Shown here piece after piece: positions 23,243-35,100 of a stretch of DNA of 64,000 bases. The stretch is from the NCBI GenBank assembly GCA_000469685.2, contig LS997565.1:7575005-7639004 (forward strand), written 5' to 3'. A program made the position numbers and the translations under genes. The notes under the pieces are model-generated. The model was not told where the DNA came from and ran no database searches. It worked only from the letters and a program-made list of their open reading frames with translations. The number at the start of each line of letters is the position of its first letter. The first letter of the stretch is position 1. This DNA comes from Haemonchus contortus (Eukaryota > Nematoda > Chromadorea > Rhabditida > Trichostrongylidae).

Positions 23243-26200
23243 ATATTTCCCCTTTTTATCTCCTTCCCCAACTAATGACATGTCGATTCAATATGTTGAA
23301 TTGGAAAGTTATAGGCCATTCAGAACTTTGTTTGAGGTTACTACGTCATCGAAACGGCTGGGCTTTCGGTGTGCAGCTGCTAGTAATATTCGCTTGCTGC
23401 AGAATATTGTAACTGCCAGTCCATTGCTTCGCTACAGAGGAGCAGAGTAGGGGTCTAGCTATAGGACTGGTTGTAGGAACTTTTGGACGCATCGCGTATG
23501 TTCCCGAATGCACAAGGAGAGGGCCGTGTCTGGTATATACCTAATCATAGGGTGTAAGGGACAAGTAAAGGGTCAATAAATCGAAAGTGCGCAGAGAACC
23601 ATTTGAGAAAAAAAATTAGGAAAGGAAGAGACGGGAGGATGATTTTCTAGCATCCGGTATAAGAGTATGTTTCTGATGGCCCGATTAGAACGACCAGAAG
23701 GCACCCGGAGAGCAGGTAGCTAATCCCTTTTTTGGTAAACTGCAACGACGTTGATAGCCCATCCGCCAGCCTCTTGTGGACTACTCTATTGAGTCCTGTC
23801 CTTGGGCGAATAAAATAGTTTGTGAATATAGCCAGTATTACTGCCAAGTTACAGAAATGTTCACATTCCGTACTCTGCCATTTGATGCCCGGCCGCATCC
23901 ATCCACTCGTCTTCTGTGGACTATACTAAGGCGTCCCTAAAAATCTCGTACGAACCCTCCCTGCTTTATCGAAGCAACAAAGCTGTACAGCTCTAGGCTT
24001 TGTAAACGAGATAAAAATGCCCTTTTCGTCAACTTGAAAGAACCCCAAAAGCAGATTCTTCATTGTTGCCCCAAGGTGTCCCCATAAAACGTACATCCTG
24101 ATCGCAAATGCATGTTTCTACTTAGTGAATGCACTTTTTCCGTCACCCACGATGGTAAGGTTGAGGGTAAATCCATCAAATCTGAATCAAATCAAAGTAC
24201 TTTTGGATGGAGTAGAAAGTGCTAGCTATCTCACTTTCAAAAAAATTACTCGATGTTCTCTTTTTTTCAGATACATATTACCGTCGTGCACCTATGGGCC
24301 ACTTTTCCCGAACATGATAGCATTTCAGGTTGATTTAGGGTGTTAAAGGTAATCCAATTTCGGAGGGAGAAGTCAGTAGGCCATCCAACTAAGTGTGAAT
24401 TCGAGGGCAATGTGGGCGAAGTCCTTTTCGGGTTAGTAATTAGTAATTTAGAGCACAGAGAACCGCTTAAGCCACACCTCCACTCTCTAGGGAAGTCTGT
24501 CCAGAATTGCCAACGTAGGGGTGTTCGCACTGTGAAAAGAGAATAATGAAAGAAAGTAATTATACAGATGTCATCATAATAAACAAATAAAGTAAGATAG
24601 TGAAATGAAAAGAAGAACATGGCTGGGGGTCGGCTTTACACGCGATTTTGGTTCTTGACCCCCAGATAGATGGTGAACAAGGTTTTGATTGAAGCTAATT
24701 CCAGTTGTTCGCTCAGCGAATCCAACAAAATTGTACTTTTCCAGTGCCCAAATCGAATTTAAGGTCACATCGATGGGGTACTGGCCCAGATTGAGGTGAA
24801 TATGCGTTTTCTAAGAAGCGATCGGGAGTAGAAAGCCTGTTTTCTTGAGAAATGAGCCGAAATTAATAAAACTAGGAGATTATATAATAAAACTGTTTAC
24901 ACCTACCGAGATTGTTGGCATCTGCTGTAGGGATGGCAGACTGAAATACACCGACAATGTGAACGCAAGTACCTCGGGCTAGCACCGGTTGAACGACATC
25001 CGGACATGAAGTCAGTGCATTGCCGCTGAAAATTTGATGAAATCATTTTTGTATTCTCTCGAAGATAAGGAAATTCAGCAGCTGTAGGACAGACCATAGG
25101 ATCTTCATTGCTATACACAAGATTCATGTACTGTAGGAATGCTCAGATCTGATAGGGCCTATTCGCTGGCTTAGTGTAAAATTATTTCCAGCTTTTGCTC
25201 AGGAGCCCCATGGCATGTACAGCGTGTGCCATGTTAATCCGGGAGAACTCTTACAACTTCTAGCCCTCTTGGAATTTTTACTCTTCACCATCACTTGAAT
25301 CTGTCAGGAAGAGGACGTACACCTCCAGTTCACGGTCCTCGAGTTAAGGCACACTAGTTTGAGTTCTGACCTTGTATGGGGGTCAAATTTTACCCCAAAT
25401 TGGCTCAGACTCTCTAGAGAGGAGCTTCTGCTCACGTTTATGCACCTATTTAAGGTTTATATCCTAACTTTGTACCCCAGAATTGGGCACACTGGCTCTA
25501 TCTGGCTTATTTGACTCAGCCCAGTAATGAGGCGCTCTGTGTTACTGCAATCCCATGCCCCAAACAAGTCAGCTTTGAAATGAATCCATTTTGTATGTTC
25601 AGTTTTTCGCAACGCCTATGTTTTCCCCAACAAATTCCATTGGCATACAAAGTAACAAACCGATTGACAGCTGAAATGTTTTCGCAAGCCAATTTTCCCA
25701 TGGGGTGCTTTTTTGCAGATTGACTGAGGGTGAGGGGGCAGAAGGGCATAGAGGCGAGAAAAAGGAATTCACCCGCCTGGAACCATTATTTATCCATGAA
25801 AACCGCCTATTTTGATGGGTTTTCCCATTAAATAATCGTTTTCATCCCTGTTATGGGGATGGAGGTGAGATGCTCGGCATGGAATCATCTCGTTATAATG
25901 CCATCTAACAAAAATCCCTGCAGAGAACGTTTCCATGGCATTTGTCAAGCTAGAAATCGCTGCCTTTCCGCATACCATGGATTATGACTCGATTTTTACA
26001 CCAAGGAATTCCTTTACGACGATCATAGAGCGTTGGCAGCTATTCATGGGTTAATAGCTGGGTATTCCACCCCCTTGCATTTCGTTCTAAGTGTCTATTC
26101 ATTTGATTATCCTCCTTACCCGCCAACCGTTCAGCTTTTCAATTAATATAATAGCTTCTTCAGAAACCAGGGTTGCCATCCACATGTATTGAACCCCATT

Positions 26201-27376
26201 ACGACCACTATCAAAATAAAGAGCAGCTCGTCTCAGAAAAACCAGAAGCATGGCGCATTTCAAAGTAATCAATAACAAAATATGGTTGCCGTGATAAAAA
26301 AAGCATTAGCAACTTCTCTGGAATGGATTCCTATTTTCCAAAAAAATTACAACTTGATTGGAGGGCTCCCACTTCAGATTTTTTTATTTTTGTAGTTTCT
26401 TATAATGTTCTTTTGAGATAGGTATTTGTTGTTACAATATTTATTTACATATTTACATTTAACTCACCCTTTTTATATTTTGTCGTCATTTTTTGCGCTT
26501 GCTTTTTCAACTAGATTTCTGAAAATGAATCTTTTGTTTGCTTTTTAACGATTTTATCACAGCTGTGTGACATTAGGTCCAGATTTTGTTTACAGTTTCC
26601 TCAGTGCCTGCCAAAGTTCTAACATGTTGGCCCAGAGAAAAAGCAGGTTCTGACTCCCGATGGTTGGTAGAAAAAGCCAAAAACCACTGGTTGGAATTAC
26701 CTTCACAGCCTCGTTGTCCCAGTGAGCTCTCAAAATCGGAGCACACGTCAGAAGCAATTAACTAATTAATCCCGTGCTGTTTGTTTCCCAGTGAATTACA
26801 TGCTTTGCATTCCCTATTTGTTTTTTCAGGGGATTTTCTCCCATTTAGCTCTATTGATCCCAAAGTGATGGCGGAAAGCAGTTTTCCAGAAAAATGCAAA
26901 GCACCTATCAAACATGCAAACGACAATGGCAGCACTTTAACTTCTGCCCAGCCAACCAGTCAGCCATGACGTCAACTTCATTACTGCACTCAAGCTTACC
27001 TAGTGACTTTTGGAAAAAAGCCAAAAAACCGAATCGCCTCGAGGGGTAATTCAGGTTGCTTGTGATTTTCTAATCTTCATGAATAATATTCAATGATAAA
27101 AATGAATTATGTGATATAAATAATTGACAAAGGAAAAAGGTCACTGATGAATAAATAATAGGCTAAGAATGTGATTAGAAAATATTTAATTATTATGGAT
27201 ATTTCGGACAAATTAATTGTTCTCGAATTTCCTTTGAATAAATGCTTCGTTCAGGAAATCCAGCAAAAATTCTCGAGAAAAAAGCCAAAATGATTCATTT
27301 TAATTGCAGAATTTAGCCTTCTTCCAGCCAGATTCATTTTTAAATATAATTTATTGAATTTTTTTAGCCGTCTGAT
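23243..27376. other. Non-coding, AT-rich
   Basis: No supported exon, although a 68-codon frame at 24340-24546 (+) is mildly coding-like. The part from 26.27 to 27.37 kb is notably AT-rich with ATTA-type motifs. A short inverted pair GCTTTGCATT / AATGCAAAGC lies about 80 bp apart near 26.8-26.9 kb. Confidence 0.4.
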
Positions 27377-27691
27377 CTACGCACTACCATTTTTGTTGGA
27401 GATTTTAGAGAATTTTTCTACAGATAAATAATATGCCATGGATTCAAGAGCACTGCTCGATAATGTGGCCATCTCGAGACCGAAAAAACTGAATGAATTA
27501 ATGAAATCATTTGGAATGCCATTCAATTCATCCATCCACGGCATCTGAGCCGTCGCATGCCTCATGATGTTCTCGTTGAACTCCAGCAGCATGTCTCCGA
27601 GACCATCGGAGACGTATTCATTGCTGGCCGAAGAGGCCTCGACAGGGATCATGCAGTATTCAAAATAATCTTTTTTTTGCCAAGACAAAAA
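27377..27691 (-). CDS. Possible exon of an unidentified gene
   Basis: An open minus-strand frame contains a strongly coding-like stretch: EYVSDGLGDMLLEFNENIM followed by RHATAQMPWMDELNG, with many C- or G-ending codons. It is bounded by a TAA upstream and a TAG downstream. A TTTTTGTCTTGGC tract followed by A8-G may serve as acceptor and G|GTAGTG as donor, both weak. A pseudogene fragment is the main alternative. The 1.1 kb on its 3' side (26.27-27.38 kb) is AT-rich and intron-like. Confidence 0.27.
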   Translation of the reverse strand, partial: FLSWQKKDYFEYCMIPVEASSASNEYVSDGLGDMLLEFNENIMRHATAQMPWMDELNGIPNDFINSFSFFGLEMATLSSSALESMAYYLSVEKFSKISNKNGSA

Positions 27692-28979
27692 TTAGGCTCT
27701 GCACTCATCAAAGGCGATAAAAGACTTCGTTAAGTGAAAAGGAAATGAACCAGCGAACTACTGAGTGTCCACTGCGCTACTGGACACTGCAGAGACTCGA
27801 CTTTTGCGATGATCCCCTAATTTGCCTTAGCTGGAAATTTTTCGTTTATGGAGGATCGTACAGAGTGATAACCCAGAAAATATCAGATAACGCTGGAATC
27901 ACGGGTGGGTACAGACTGGGAATCATATCCTGGCTCGACAATCGTCCACAACGAACCAGGACTTCCCACCTGCCCTGGTACCCGCTCGATAACAGCAGTA
28001 GTTATCATACCAGCTGGATCTAGCAAGAGGATAAATACCCATCCAAATGCCTCCACGGTTTTAAAAAGAAGTACAGAGCATGGCCTCATCCAAGTGAGAG
28101 ATTAAATTGCGTCACAAAAGGTCTTTTACAGAGTTTGAACAGAATTTTCTCGAATCGGCCAGTATAAAGGATTTCGGAGCTAGCCGATTTGTGGGCCTAG
28201 GTTTTTACTTTTCCAAACAAATCAGCTACCAGCTAATCGAGCTTGGAACGTTGGAGTACCTGATTGGCTTTTGCAGGAAAACGCTCGTTTTTCACGAATT
28301 CCATTCCGCTCAAGCCTAGCAAGCCAATCGTACCATCAACTGCATAGAGCCAGCAACAGAGTTGTTCGGAATGGTGGATCTACTGGCTTGAGCGCTGTTC
28401 AATCACAATGAATATGTTCGAGAAATTCCAAGACGATTTTGAAACGAAATTGACTGCGAAGCGATCGACAGCTTAGCAAACCAAAATCCCATGGGCCAAA
28501 TTGCCCTCACACTCTCTGAGTAGTTCGGGAAACTATAGACGAGTCCCGATCGGATGTGAGAAAATTCAGTTTTCAACTTTTTGCCATTCGCAAGGTCCAC
28601 GTAATGAGGTTTCCGGCAACCATTTTCGTCCAACATTTCTACCTACAATCTAGCACGAATGGTATCAGTTACGGCTTCATTGCCTTAACCTTTTGCGCAA
28701 GGGTAACTGATATCACAGTCAATCAGGTAGTAATTACTATATGTGACAGCTGTAATTGGTATCATAGTTACTGGAAATGTTGTTAGCGACTTTCAAACCG
28801 CAACCTCCCTTATCTCATGGTATTTTTTCTCAATAGGGCTTGACGGCCTGATTAGAACGCGATTCAATGACGCGCAACTAGGCCGTCATAGGTCCAGCGA
28901 CTGAGTGAGTTGTCAATTTAGTTACCAACGAGACAATTGAAATACTGCTGACTCTTCATCATAGAACATGTCGCAGAAA

Positions 28980-29290
28980 GGACAACTATTCTGCATAGGA
29001 CCTGCATACGTGCAAAAAAATCCCGAGCGTTCAAGAGTCTGTACCCACCGTGATCGAAATCCACGTCGTCGGGCACATTGTCGGGTCATCAGCGACGGTT
29101 GCGCAGCGGCGGAAGATGCAGCATGGGCGGCAGCTGCGGTAACGGAAGAGGAGACATTTGTATGACGACGACGATATAAGGCCACAATTCGCATCACTAC
29201 GAATGGCCATGGCCACGCCCTAGCGATATGACGGCGGCAATTTTTGTCTCGGCTGCCCGTCGTCGCCGCCTTCACTCACAGACAGCGATG
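28980..29290 (-). promoter_or_regulatory. CpG-rich patch with possible first exon (minus)
   Basis: This 300-bp stretch is much richer in CpG than its surroundings. On the minus strand, a frame from an ATG (MRIVALYRRRHTNVSSSV, then an Ala-rich run) reaches CGATCACG|GTGGGTAC, a possible donor. A second frame is also open there. The patch could be a promoter with a 5' exon of a minus-strand gene. The Ala-rich protein is not recognised and the start is uncertain. Confidence 0.25.
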
Positions 29291-29847
29291 CCGTCGGCGA
29301 ATTTGGAAAAACACACATAGGCAACTCAATGAATGCAACGACTTTGAGCTGCTTAATGAACTACCCTGGATAAACATTTGAATTTCGATAAAGCTAATAT
29401 ACGTGACGACGTCTGAAGGGGAATGTCGCCTGAGGGCATCCGTTTGAGTTAATTAAACTTTGGAGAAATTGAAGCAGAATGGACCGTTAAGGGATCTGTA
29501 TACTATGGCAGGAAAATAGTTTGAAGCTATTCAACAAAAGAGGCGGTGGAACGTAACTAGTAACTTGCAGGCTGCTAAGAAGAAAAACGGATAATTGTGC
29601 GTCATCCGGTCCCTGCATGGTGTGGTGCAAACCGAATTGACACTTGGGTGCTACCGCAATTCAGAGTCAAGCGCATGTCTTTTCCAGGACGGATATGAGC
29701 GGTGATTATGAACCTCTATTATTGGTTACATTGAACATAGAGTTTATGGCTTTATGGTCCAGGAGAACTAGAAAAGAAGAGATAAGTTCATTAAATCCGC
29801 CTCAGAACAAGCAGAATCGGCAAGGATTTCTTAGAAATTACTTCTCA

Positions 29848-30101
29848 CGCCCCCGCACTCGACTTCCATTCGGAATCGTATAGGCGTAATGAGTGCGTAT
29901 GTGGCTTATACAATGACTTGCGGTGGCCAGTCGATGTACAAGTCAGTGCTTTTATCCTCTAGACGAGTCTGGTACCAATTGACCGATCCGGAGGGATGGA
30001 AGGCTTGGTTGACCTGGGAGGGTATCGATCCGGGATTCGAACCCCTGACCGTACGTGGGATATAGTATGCGCCACTTGCCACTACCCCACCTCCGCCCCT
30101 T
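29848..30101 (-). repeat. tRNA-derived SINE copy (reverse, nearly full length)
   Basis: Reverse copy. Its tail block ACTCGACTTCCATTCGGA is at the low end, followed by CAATGACTTGCGGTGGCCAG and AGACGAGTCTGGTACCAATT. The B box (GGATTCGAACCCC on the plus strand near 30033-30045) and the A-box head (CCACTTGCCACTACCCCACC) sit at the high end. This copy also preserves the region between B box and body (GACCGATCCGGAGGGATGGA), which helps define the consensus. Confidence 0.85.
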
Positions 30102-30801
30102 CAGAAATAATCAGTAAGAAATGGCAAATATGTATATGGAAGATACAGACTACTGGAAGATACTCAGGTGCAAGACAGTAGATTTAAAAGGCCAAGGCAC
30201 AGTCCGCGATAAAAATTATACCTGAGATCCCTTCCTAGGACGAACGTATGGCGCAAGATAGTAGGTGGGGTGCTTCCATGACGACGAATTCTGTTATGAC
30301 AGTTTTGTTGAGTCTGCCCTACTCACAACCAAGCGTTAAGACGTTGACGAATAGTACGTTTATGTGTGAGACACTCGGATGGTTGGAGACACCTATTCTT
30401 GTACGACCCCCCTTTGCCAACGCTTTTGAAGCCTTACAATGATCAAAACCCGACGATTTTGTCGCTCCCTTCGCCATTATTGCACTACTCTGCACTATAA
30501 CTCCCACTGTTTTGCTTGGGATTGATACGTCGGAATTTTTGTGAAGTGCGCTTTCAATGCGACTTCTCTCAGGAAACAGTGCTATGAATCCAACTTCCAT
30601 TCAGAGGAGAATTAGAAACTCATTAGTCTTGTGTATGCTCGCTGTGCCATCCGATAGTTGAGCGTACTCTGCATTACAGATTACCTCGGAGACCTCGTGG
30701 GAAGCTTAGTTGCGGCCGAATGTTCCCAAGCATGAAGTATTCCATCGAGGCGCCTCTGGACACTATGTTGAAAATGCCAGTAAAGATCATCACCATTACA
30801 A

Positions 30802-30925
30802 CAGCAAGTGGTGTAACGGCAATTGGCAGATTTCACACACGTAAGGTCACGGACTCGATTCCCGGATAGAATCGGGATCGGTTTATTGGTACCAGACTCG
30901 TCTGTTACCAATAAACCGATCCCGT
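30802..30925 (+). repeat. SINE copy that folds back into a hairpin
   Basis: The tRNA-like head (GTGGTGTAACGGCAATTGGC) and a weakened B box (GGACTCGATTCCC) are followed by the body block GGGATCGGTTTATTGGTACC. The sequence then reverses into its own complement at 30901-30923 and the rest of the SINE is missing. The resulting 50-nt hairpin is listed separately. Confidence 0.7.
30874..30923. repeat. 50-nt near-perfect hairpin
   Basis: The left arm GGGATCGGTTTATTGGTA pairs with TACCAATAAACCGATCCC. Inside these arms CAGAC pairs with GTCTG around a 2-nt loop, with a single C/T mismatch between the two stems. The arms derive from the SINE body, so one arm appears to have been copied in reverse next to the other. 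Confidence 0.85.
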
Positions 30926-31149
30926 AAGGATGAAGGAAATAATAAGCAAAAATAAATAAAATATAAATATAAGCATGGACAGGCACATCGGCTGGCCAAG
31001 CACGTCATTAAATAAGCCACATTAGAATTCAATACGCCATTACCATCCTGAATAAGTGGAATGCGTAGAACCTCTCAGACGGGTTTGATCAACACCCCAA
31101 GACTTTATCCTTTAACATGATCTAGTCATGGACATTAAAATCGTCTTAT

Positions 31150-31300
31150 GAGATTGGTTTGGCGAAGTGTCAAGTGGTGTTTGTATCATATGCGTATGGG
31201 CGAGGGACCTGCAACATCTTAGGACTTCTAAGCCAGCAACTCTTCCATCCATCGGAGACCGTTGATTGGCATCAGCTTTGCCTGGGAGAATAAAAATACC
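31150..31300 (+). repeat. SINE copy (forward, degenerate)
   Basis: GAAGTGTCAAGTGGTGTTTG, CTTCCATCCATCGGAGACCG, TTGATTGGCATCAG and CTGGGAGAATAAAAATACCG follow the SINE order of head, linker, body and oligo-A-like block, at low identity. Confidence 0.4.
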
Positions 31301-32116
31301 GAGTAATACTGAGTTAAGGTCAATTGCGTGGGGGACTCTCAGATTTGATCAAGCAGAGAAACCCTTTCATCCAGTATTTGAACAACTCACCCACGTGGCT
31401 CTCACCCTTCAACCTAAAAAGTGGAAACTGAGAATACCGGAAAACCGTGGCGTTTCTGTAATTGAAAAAGTGCATGGGAATCAGGTCACAGGATTCACTC
31501 TTCCTTGGTAATATAATAGATACCTACGCAAAGCCCTTAACACTATTGTTAGCCCTTTCCTTTTTTTTGTTTATTTGCTTATTTATTTGTTCGAGTGAAC
31601 CTGATATTTCGGAGAATGTGACGTGAAGTGCAAGGGGGTGTTGTGACGTAGGCGACATGAGCCCAATTCGATAAACTATTTTTGGTCTTCCCAACTTTGA
31701 AAAGTCCAAAACAGTTAGATCCATGGGTGCCTAGAGTACAAGCTTCATCATCTCTCGATTTGGCTATTTATGGTGGAACCTACTCCCCTACTTCCAGATG
31801 GTAGAACAGAACTGATGACACCTAAAATTTCCGGAAGCCGAATTGAACCACGGATACTCGGACTTATTTTATATCCATAAATTATAAAAAAAACTGGTTG
31901 GCAGCATTGAATTCTGACCACCAGTTACCTTTGATTATCGTCTGATATATTAATATTTTACCCTCCCAGTTAAGAGACCCATCATGACGCTCTTTTGGAA
32001 TGCGCCATGCATTCCAATTCAGCCAAGTTTTTGTTTAGAAGCATTTCGGGTTCTTATGATTGATGGTCGGACTAAAACTCTTATCCACCCACTTCTCTCT
32101 GATCGCACAATCATTT

Positions 32117-32180
32117 TATTTATTTATTTATTTACCTGTTTGTTTGTTTATTTAGTTGTTTATTTGTTTGTTCATATCCT
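32117..32180. repeat. (TTTA/TTTG)n simple repeat
   Basis: Tetranucleotide repeats TTTA and TTTG alternate over roughly 60 bp. A shorter tract of the same kind lies at 31558-31592. The associated short open frame is low-complexity and not a gene. Confidence 0.85.
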
Positions 32181-33217
32181 TACTGACCTGAACCTCTAAA
32201 AAAAATCATTTTCCCCCATCAAAACCAGTTTTTCATTCCAGAAAACTTGGCTGTGAAAGTGATACTTTGGATCTTTGCAACCTTTCGAACTAATTAAGGT
32301 ATTTTAGTAAGATTTCGAACTGTTTCAATTGCTTTCTTTTTTATACAAGCACAATCGGAGGAAGACTTCTAGAAATAGGTTGCGTTCCCCAGTAAAAGGA
32401 GACACTGCCAATTAACAGTCCTATTCAGAAAGTCCACATAAACCCAATCTCGGACAAATCGGAAAAACTTTTTTCGTTGCAAGATCCCAGGATCGAACTT
32501 GCCGAGAATTTATTGTGACGGACAGGAAACTAAACTGTTGAGGGTAGGGAATGTATATTAGCCAAGAATACAAATTTCTGCTCTTTCAGGAACCCGCTCT
32601 CGTCGAGGAATAACGTATTGTTCAAAGTATGGATAGAGATGCTTTCATCCGGTAATTGAAGACCCTTTCCTCCTTAACTCTTCGCTAGAAAGCTGCTCAG
32701 TCGAAAAGGACTGTAATTCTGTCAGAGATTTAATTGAGATAAGAACCCCGTTTAGGCTTGAAACAATGAAATTCACAACTGTAGATAGGCTCAGAGATGC
32801 TGAAGAATGTATAGACCAGTTACCCTTTTATATGCCTCTACGATTCCTTATGGAAGTCAAGGTCATGGCGCATAATGGAAAGAGGCCTAATGCTGTCTCT
32901 TTTTTTCGTGGTTTCTCCCAATTCCTGACTTCCAGCGCTGCGTCCTACATTTAATCGAGAAGATCGGAATTATGAAAAACTTCGGCTCGAATTAAGAGTT
33001 GATGAAAGTCATTATCGCAAAAGGTAAAAAATCCATCTGGCCTGAGATTTTTGGAAGTATTCCAAATGGGGTGGAGATGAAGCAAGAAGCATCTGCTTGA
33101 GTGCAATAAAGCAGAAGTTTCGAAAATTATTTGATCCTAATGCCTACTGAAACTGGAAAGCTGATCCCAAAATTCATAAAAACCACTGACTATTATATCA
33201 GTGAATACCTCACTACG

Positions 33218-33262
33218 ATTCTAAATGGAAGTCAAATGCAGGGCGCTCCCCAAAACAGGATT
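33218..33262 (+). repeat. SINE 3'-end fragment (forward)
   Basis: CGATTCTAAATGGAAGTCAA followed by ATGCAGGGCGC is the tail block of the SINE, with nothing else preserved around it. Confidence 0.45.
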
Positions 33263-33892
33263 GATACACGCCTTCCTCCTGTATCCTCCATGTCGTAATT
33301 TGCCATTTGTTTAACAGAAGACTGTAAAAAATGCATAGGGTCCTTCAGCGTGTTATCTTCAGCTATTTTAGCTATACTCACATAAAAACAATCATTTTCA
33401 GCTGCTAATAGCTTTGTTTTGATCCCCTAAGTAATGAAAGGGGCCAGGAATACAACAACAAACTGGATGGGAACTGAAATAGCCTTTTATTGGTTAATTT
33501 TCTGCCTAGGTCTACAAACGATGAAAATAGATGATAAATCTTTTGGTTGCTTTCATTACCTTCATTTCGGCATAAGTGCACATGGTTGGGTTTCTTGTTG
33601 AAATAAATGAATCATCTATATGTGTTTGGGCCACGCTTTAGCGTGGTTGGAACACATGGCCACACAAACGCCTTCACGAATCGCGGGGAAAGTTAGGCAC
33701 ACGGCACATTCCGAGGGTCTTTGTTGAACCGCTTTCCACGGAAATACTACTCTTTCTACGTACTTCGTAATCTCTCTGTCACTTAAAAGAATGTTGTGAG
33801 CCGAAAGTGCCGACCAATTCAATAAAGGCTTTTCAGCCTCGCCTACGCTTGGGAATCTTCAAATGTAATAAGTGATGTCAGAGAAACGACGT

Positions 33893-34000
33893 GATGTAGT
33901 GCCAAATGGCGCACTATAACAGGCATGGTCAATGGACCGATTTTCAGCCAAAGTCAGCCAAGCTCCAATCCTTCCAGAGTCGGTCATTTGGTACCAGGAG
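33893..34000 (+). repeat. Possible SINE head fragment (forward)
   Basis: GTGATGTAGTGCCAAATGGC followed by GCACTATAACAGGC resembles the tRNA-like head of the family, and GGTCATTTGGTACCAGGAGC may be its body block. The match is partial and the B box is not recognisable. Confidence 0.3.
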
Positions 34001-34246
34001 CATTGGCTTTCACATCGACAACTGCAAGTCCTTACTTAGGCCACAGGCGCATTCCAAATATCCCTACTATTCTGAAGAAGTTGAAGGCGAGGGCACGTTT
34101 ATTGAGAGGGATTGAGCGGCCGTAGAAGGCTTTCTCCTTCACTGACGTCGAGAAAATACATAGAGTATTTAAAAATCAGAAGAAAAACAACACTTGTGCA
34201 TCGACACTTTTCTCATGAAAGGAATTGAAATCTGACGTCTCCTCGT

Positions 34247-34540
34247 TCATGCGTAAACAAGTTGTTTATAAGCGCTGTTGATCATGTGTGAAGAATTTTG
34301 CGTGGGCTTATTCAATTTCTCCCTTAGAGAGAAATTCCATCGAGAAATACTTTCATCATGGTTTATTTCTGGGAGGCGTGCCCAAACCTCGTTTTGGGGA
34401 GAAAGTTTTTGAAGAAGCGCGGGCATATTGTTAACCATATCATTCCCACACTCCCAGTGTTTCCTTTGGGTCTGAGGGTCCTCAGTTATTATAATAGTAT
34501 GGAGTGTGTATTTGTCCGAAGATTCCAAAACGAAGACCAA
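34247..34540 (-). CDS. Possible 3' exon or ORF, unidentified
   Basis: An open frame on the minus strand holds a coding-like stretch (ITEDPQTQRKHWECGNDMVN followed by a hydrophilic region) and ends at a stop after HMINSAYKQLVYA. A CCCTCAG acceptor lies inside the frame. It lies directly 3' of the possible exon at 34.6-34.8 kb and could belong to the same gene. No domain is recognised. Confidence 0.2.
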   Translation of the reverse strand: MVFVLESSDKYTLHTIIITEDPQTQRKHWECGNDMVNNMPALLQKLSPQNEVWARLPEINHDESISRWNFSLREKLNKPTQNSSHMINSAYKQLVYA

Positions 34541-34630
34541 AAAACAAAAGGATCAAGAGCCTGAGCGACAATAATCATCCAGTCCAAGTAATGTCTCTCC
34601 ATCTCTCCGATATGGCACATCACCTCTCAC

Positions 34631-34844
34631 GGCGAGCAGGATCATGTTCTCCAGAGCCCCTTCATGTCTTCCTGACCTTCCCCACCAGGCTGTGCAGCGG
34701 CAAGGACTGGGTATCGACTTATTGGAAAGGTTGTTCAACTCTGAGACCACCTTGACCGCTCGGGAATTTGCCGCTATAATAGGAGCCTCTGAGCCGTCTA
34801 TTTTCGCCTTTTCTTGCTCGGCCTCGCTCGCAGCTATCTCACAT
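34631..34844 (-). CDS. Possible internal exon of an unidentified gene (71 aa)
   Basis: On the minus strand, after AAATCAG|A, a coding-like frame reads CEIAASEAEQEKAKIDGSEA and continues through an Asn/Ser-rich stretch to an Ala just before GTGAGAGG, a usable donor. The leading single base completes the split codon left by the exon at 43,202-43,296, so the two could be consecutive exons with an intron of about 8.4 kb holding the minisatellite. Codon choice looks coding in the first 50 residues and less so later. The opposite strand also has a 69-codon frame, so the call is tentative. Confidence 0.3.
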
Positions 34845-35100
34845 CTGATTTGATTTCACAAGCTATTGTTGTTTATTTGTTAGATAATAATTGTATAAAT
34901 ATTCGACCACCGACACAGCATACATCACAAGGTTCTGCCAATCTAGCGGCAGCACCCATCATGTTCCTTTGAACTCAGCAAGCATCACTATGCTCCTGGT
35001 CTCATGGCAGCACCACTTCTCGTGGCCAGCACACGACAGCCCCGCCATGTCCTGCGGGCTCACGACACCTCCGTAATATTGTCCTGACTTCAAGGCAAGC

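Noticed and set aside
31266..31511. 81-codon plus-strand frame
   Set aside because: Partly overlaps a degenerate SINE and lacks an acceptor, though its second half is mildly coding-like.
33616..33822. 68-codon minus-strand frame with several Cys residues
   Set aside because: No splice support; the frame contains a small CCACGC/GCGTGG palindrome and could be repeat-derived.
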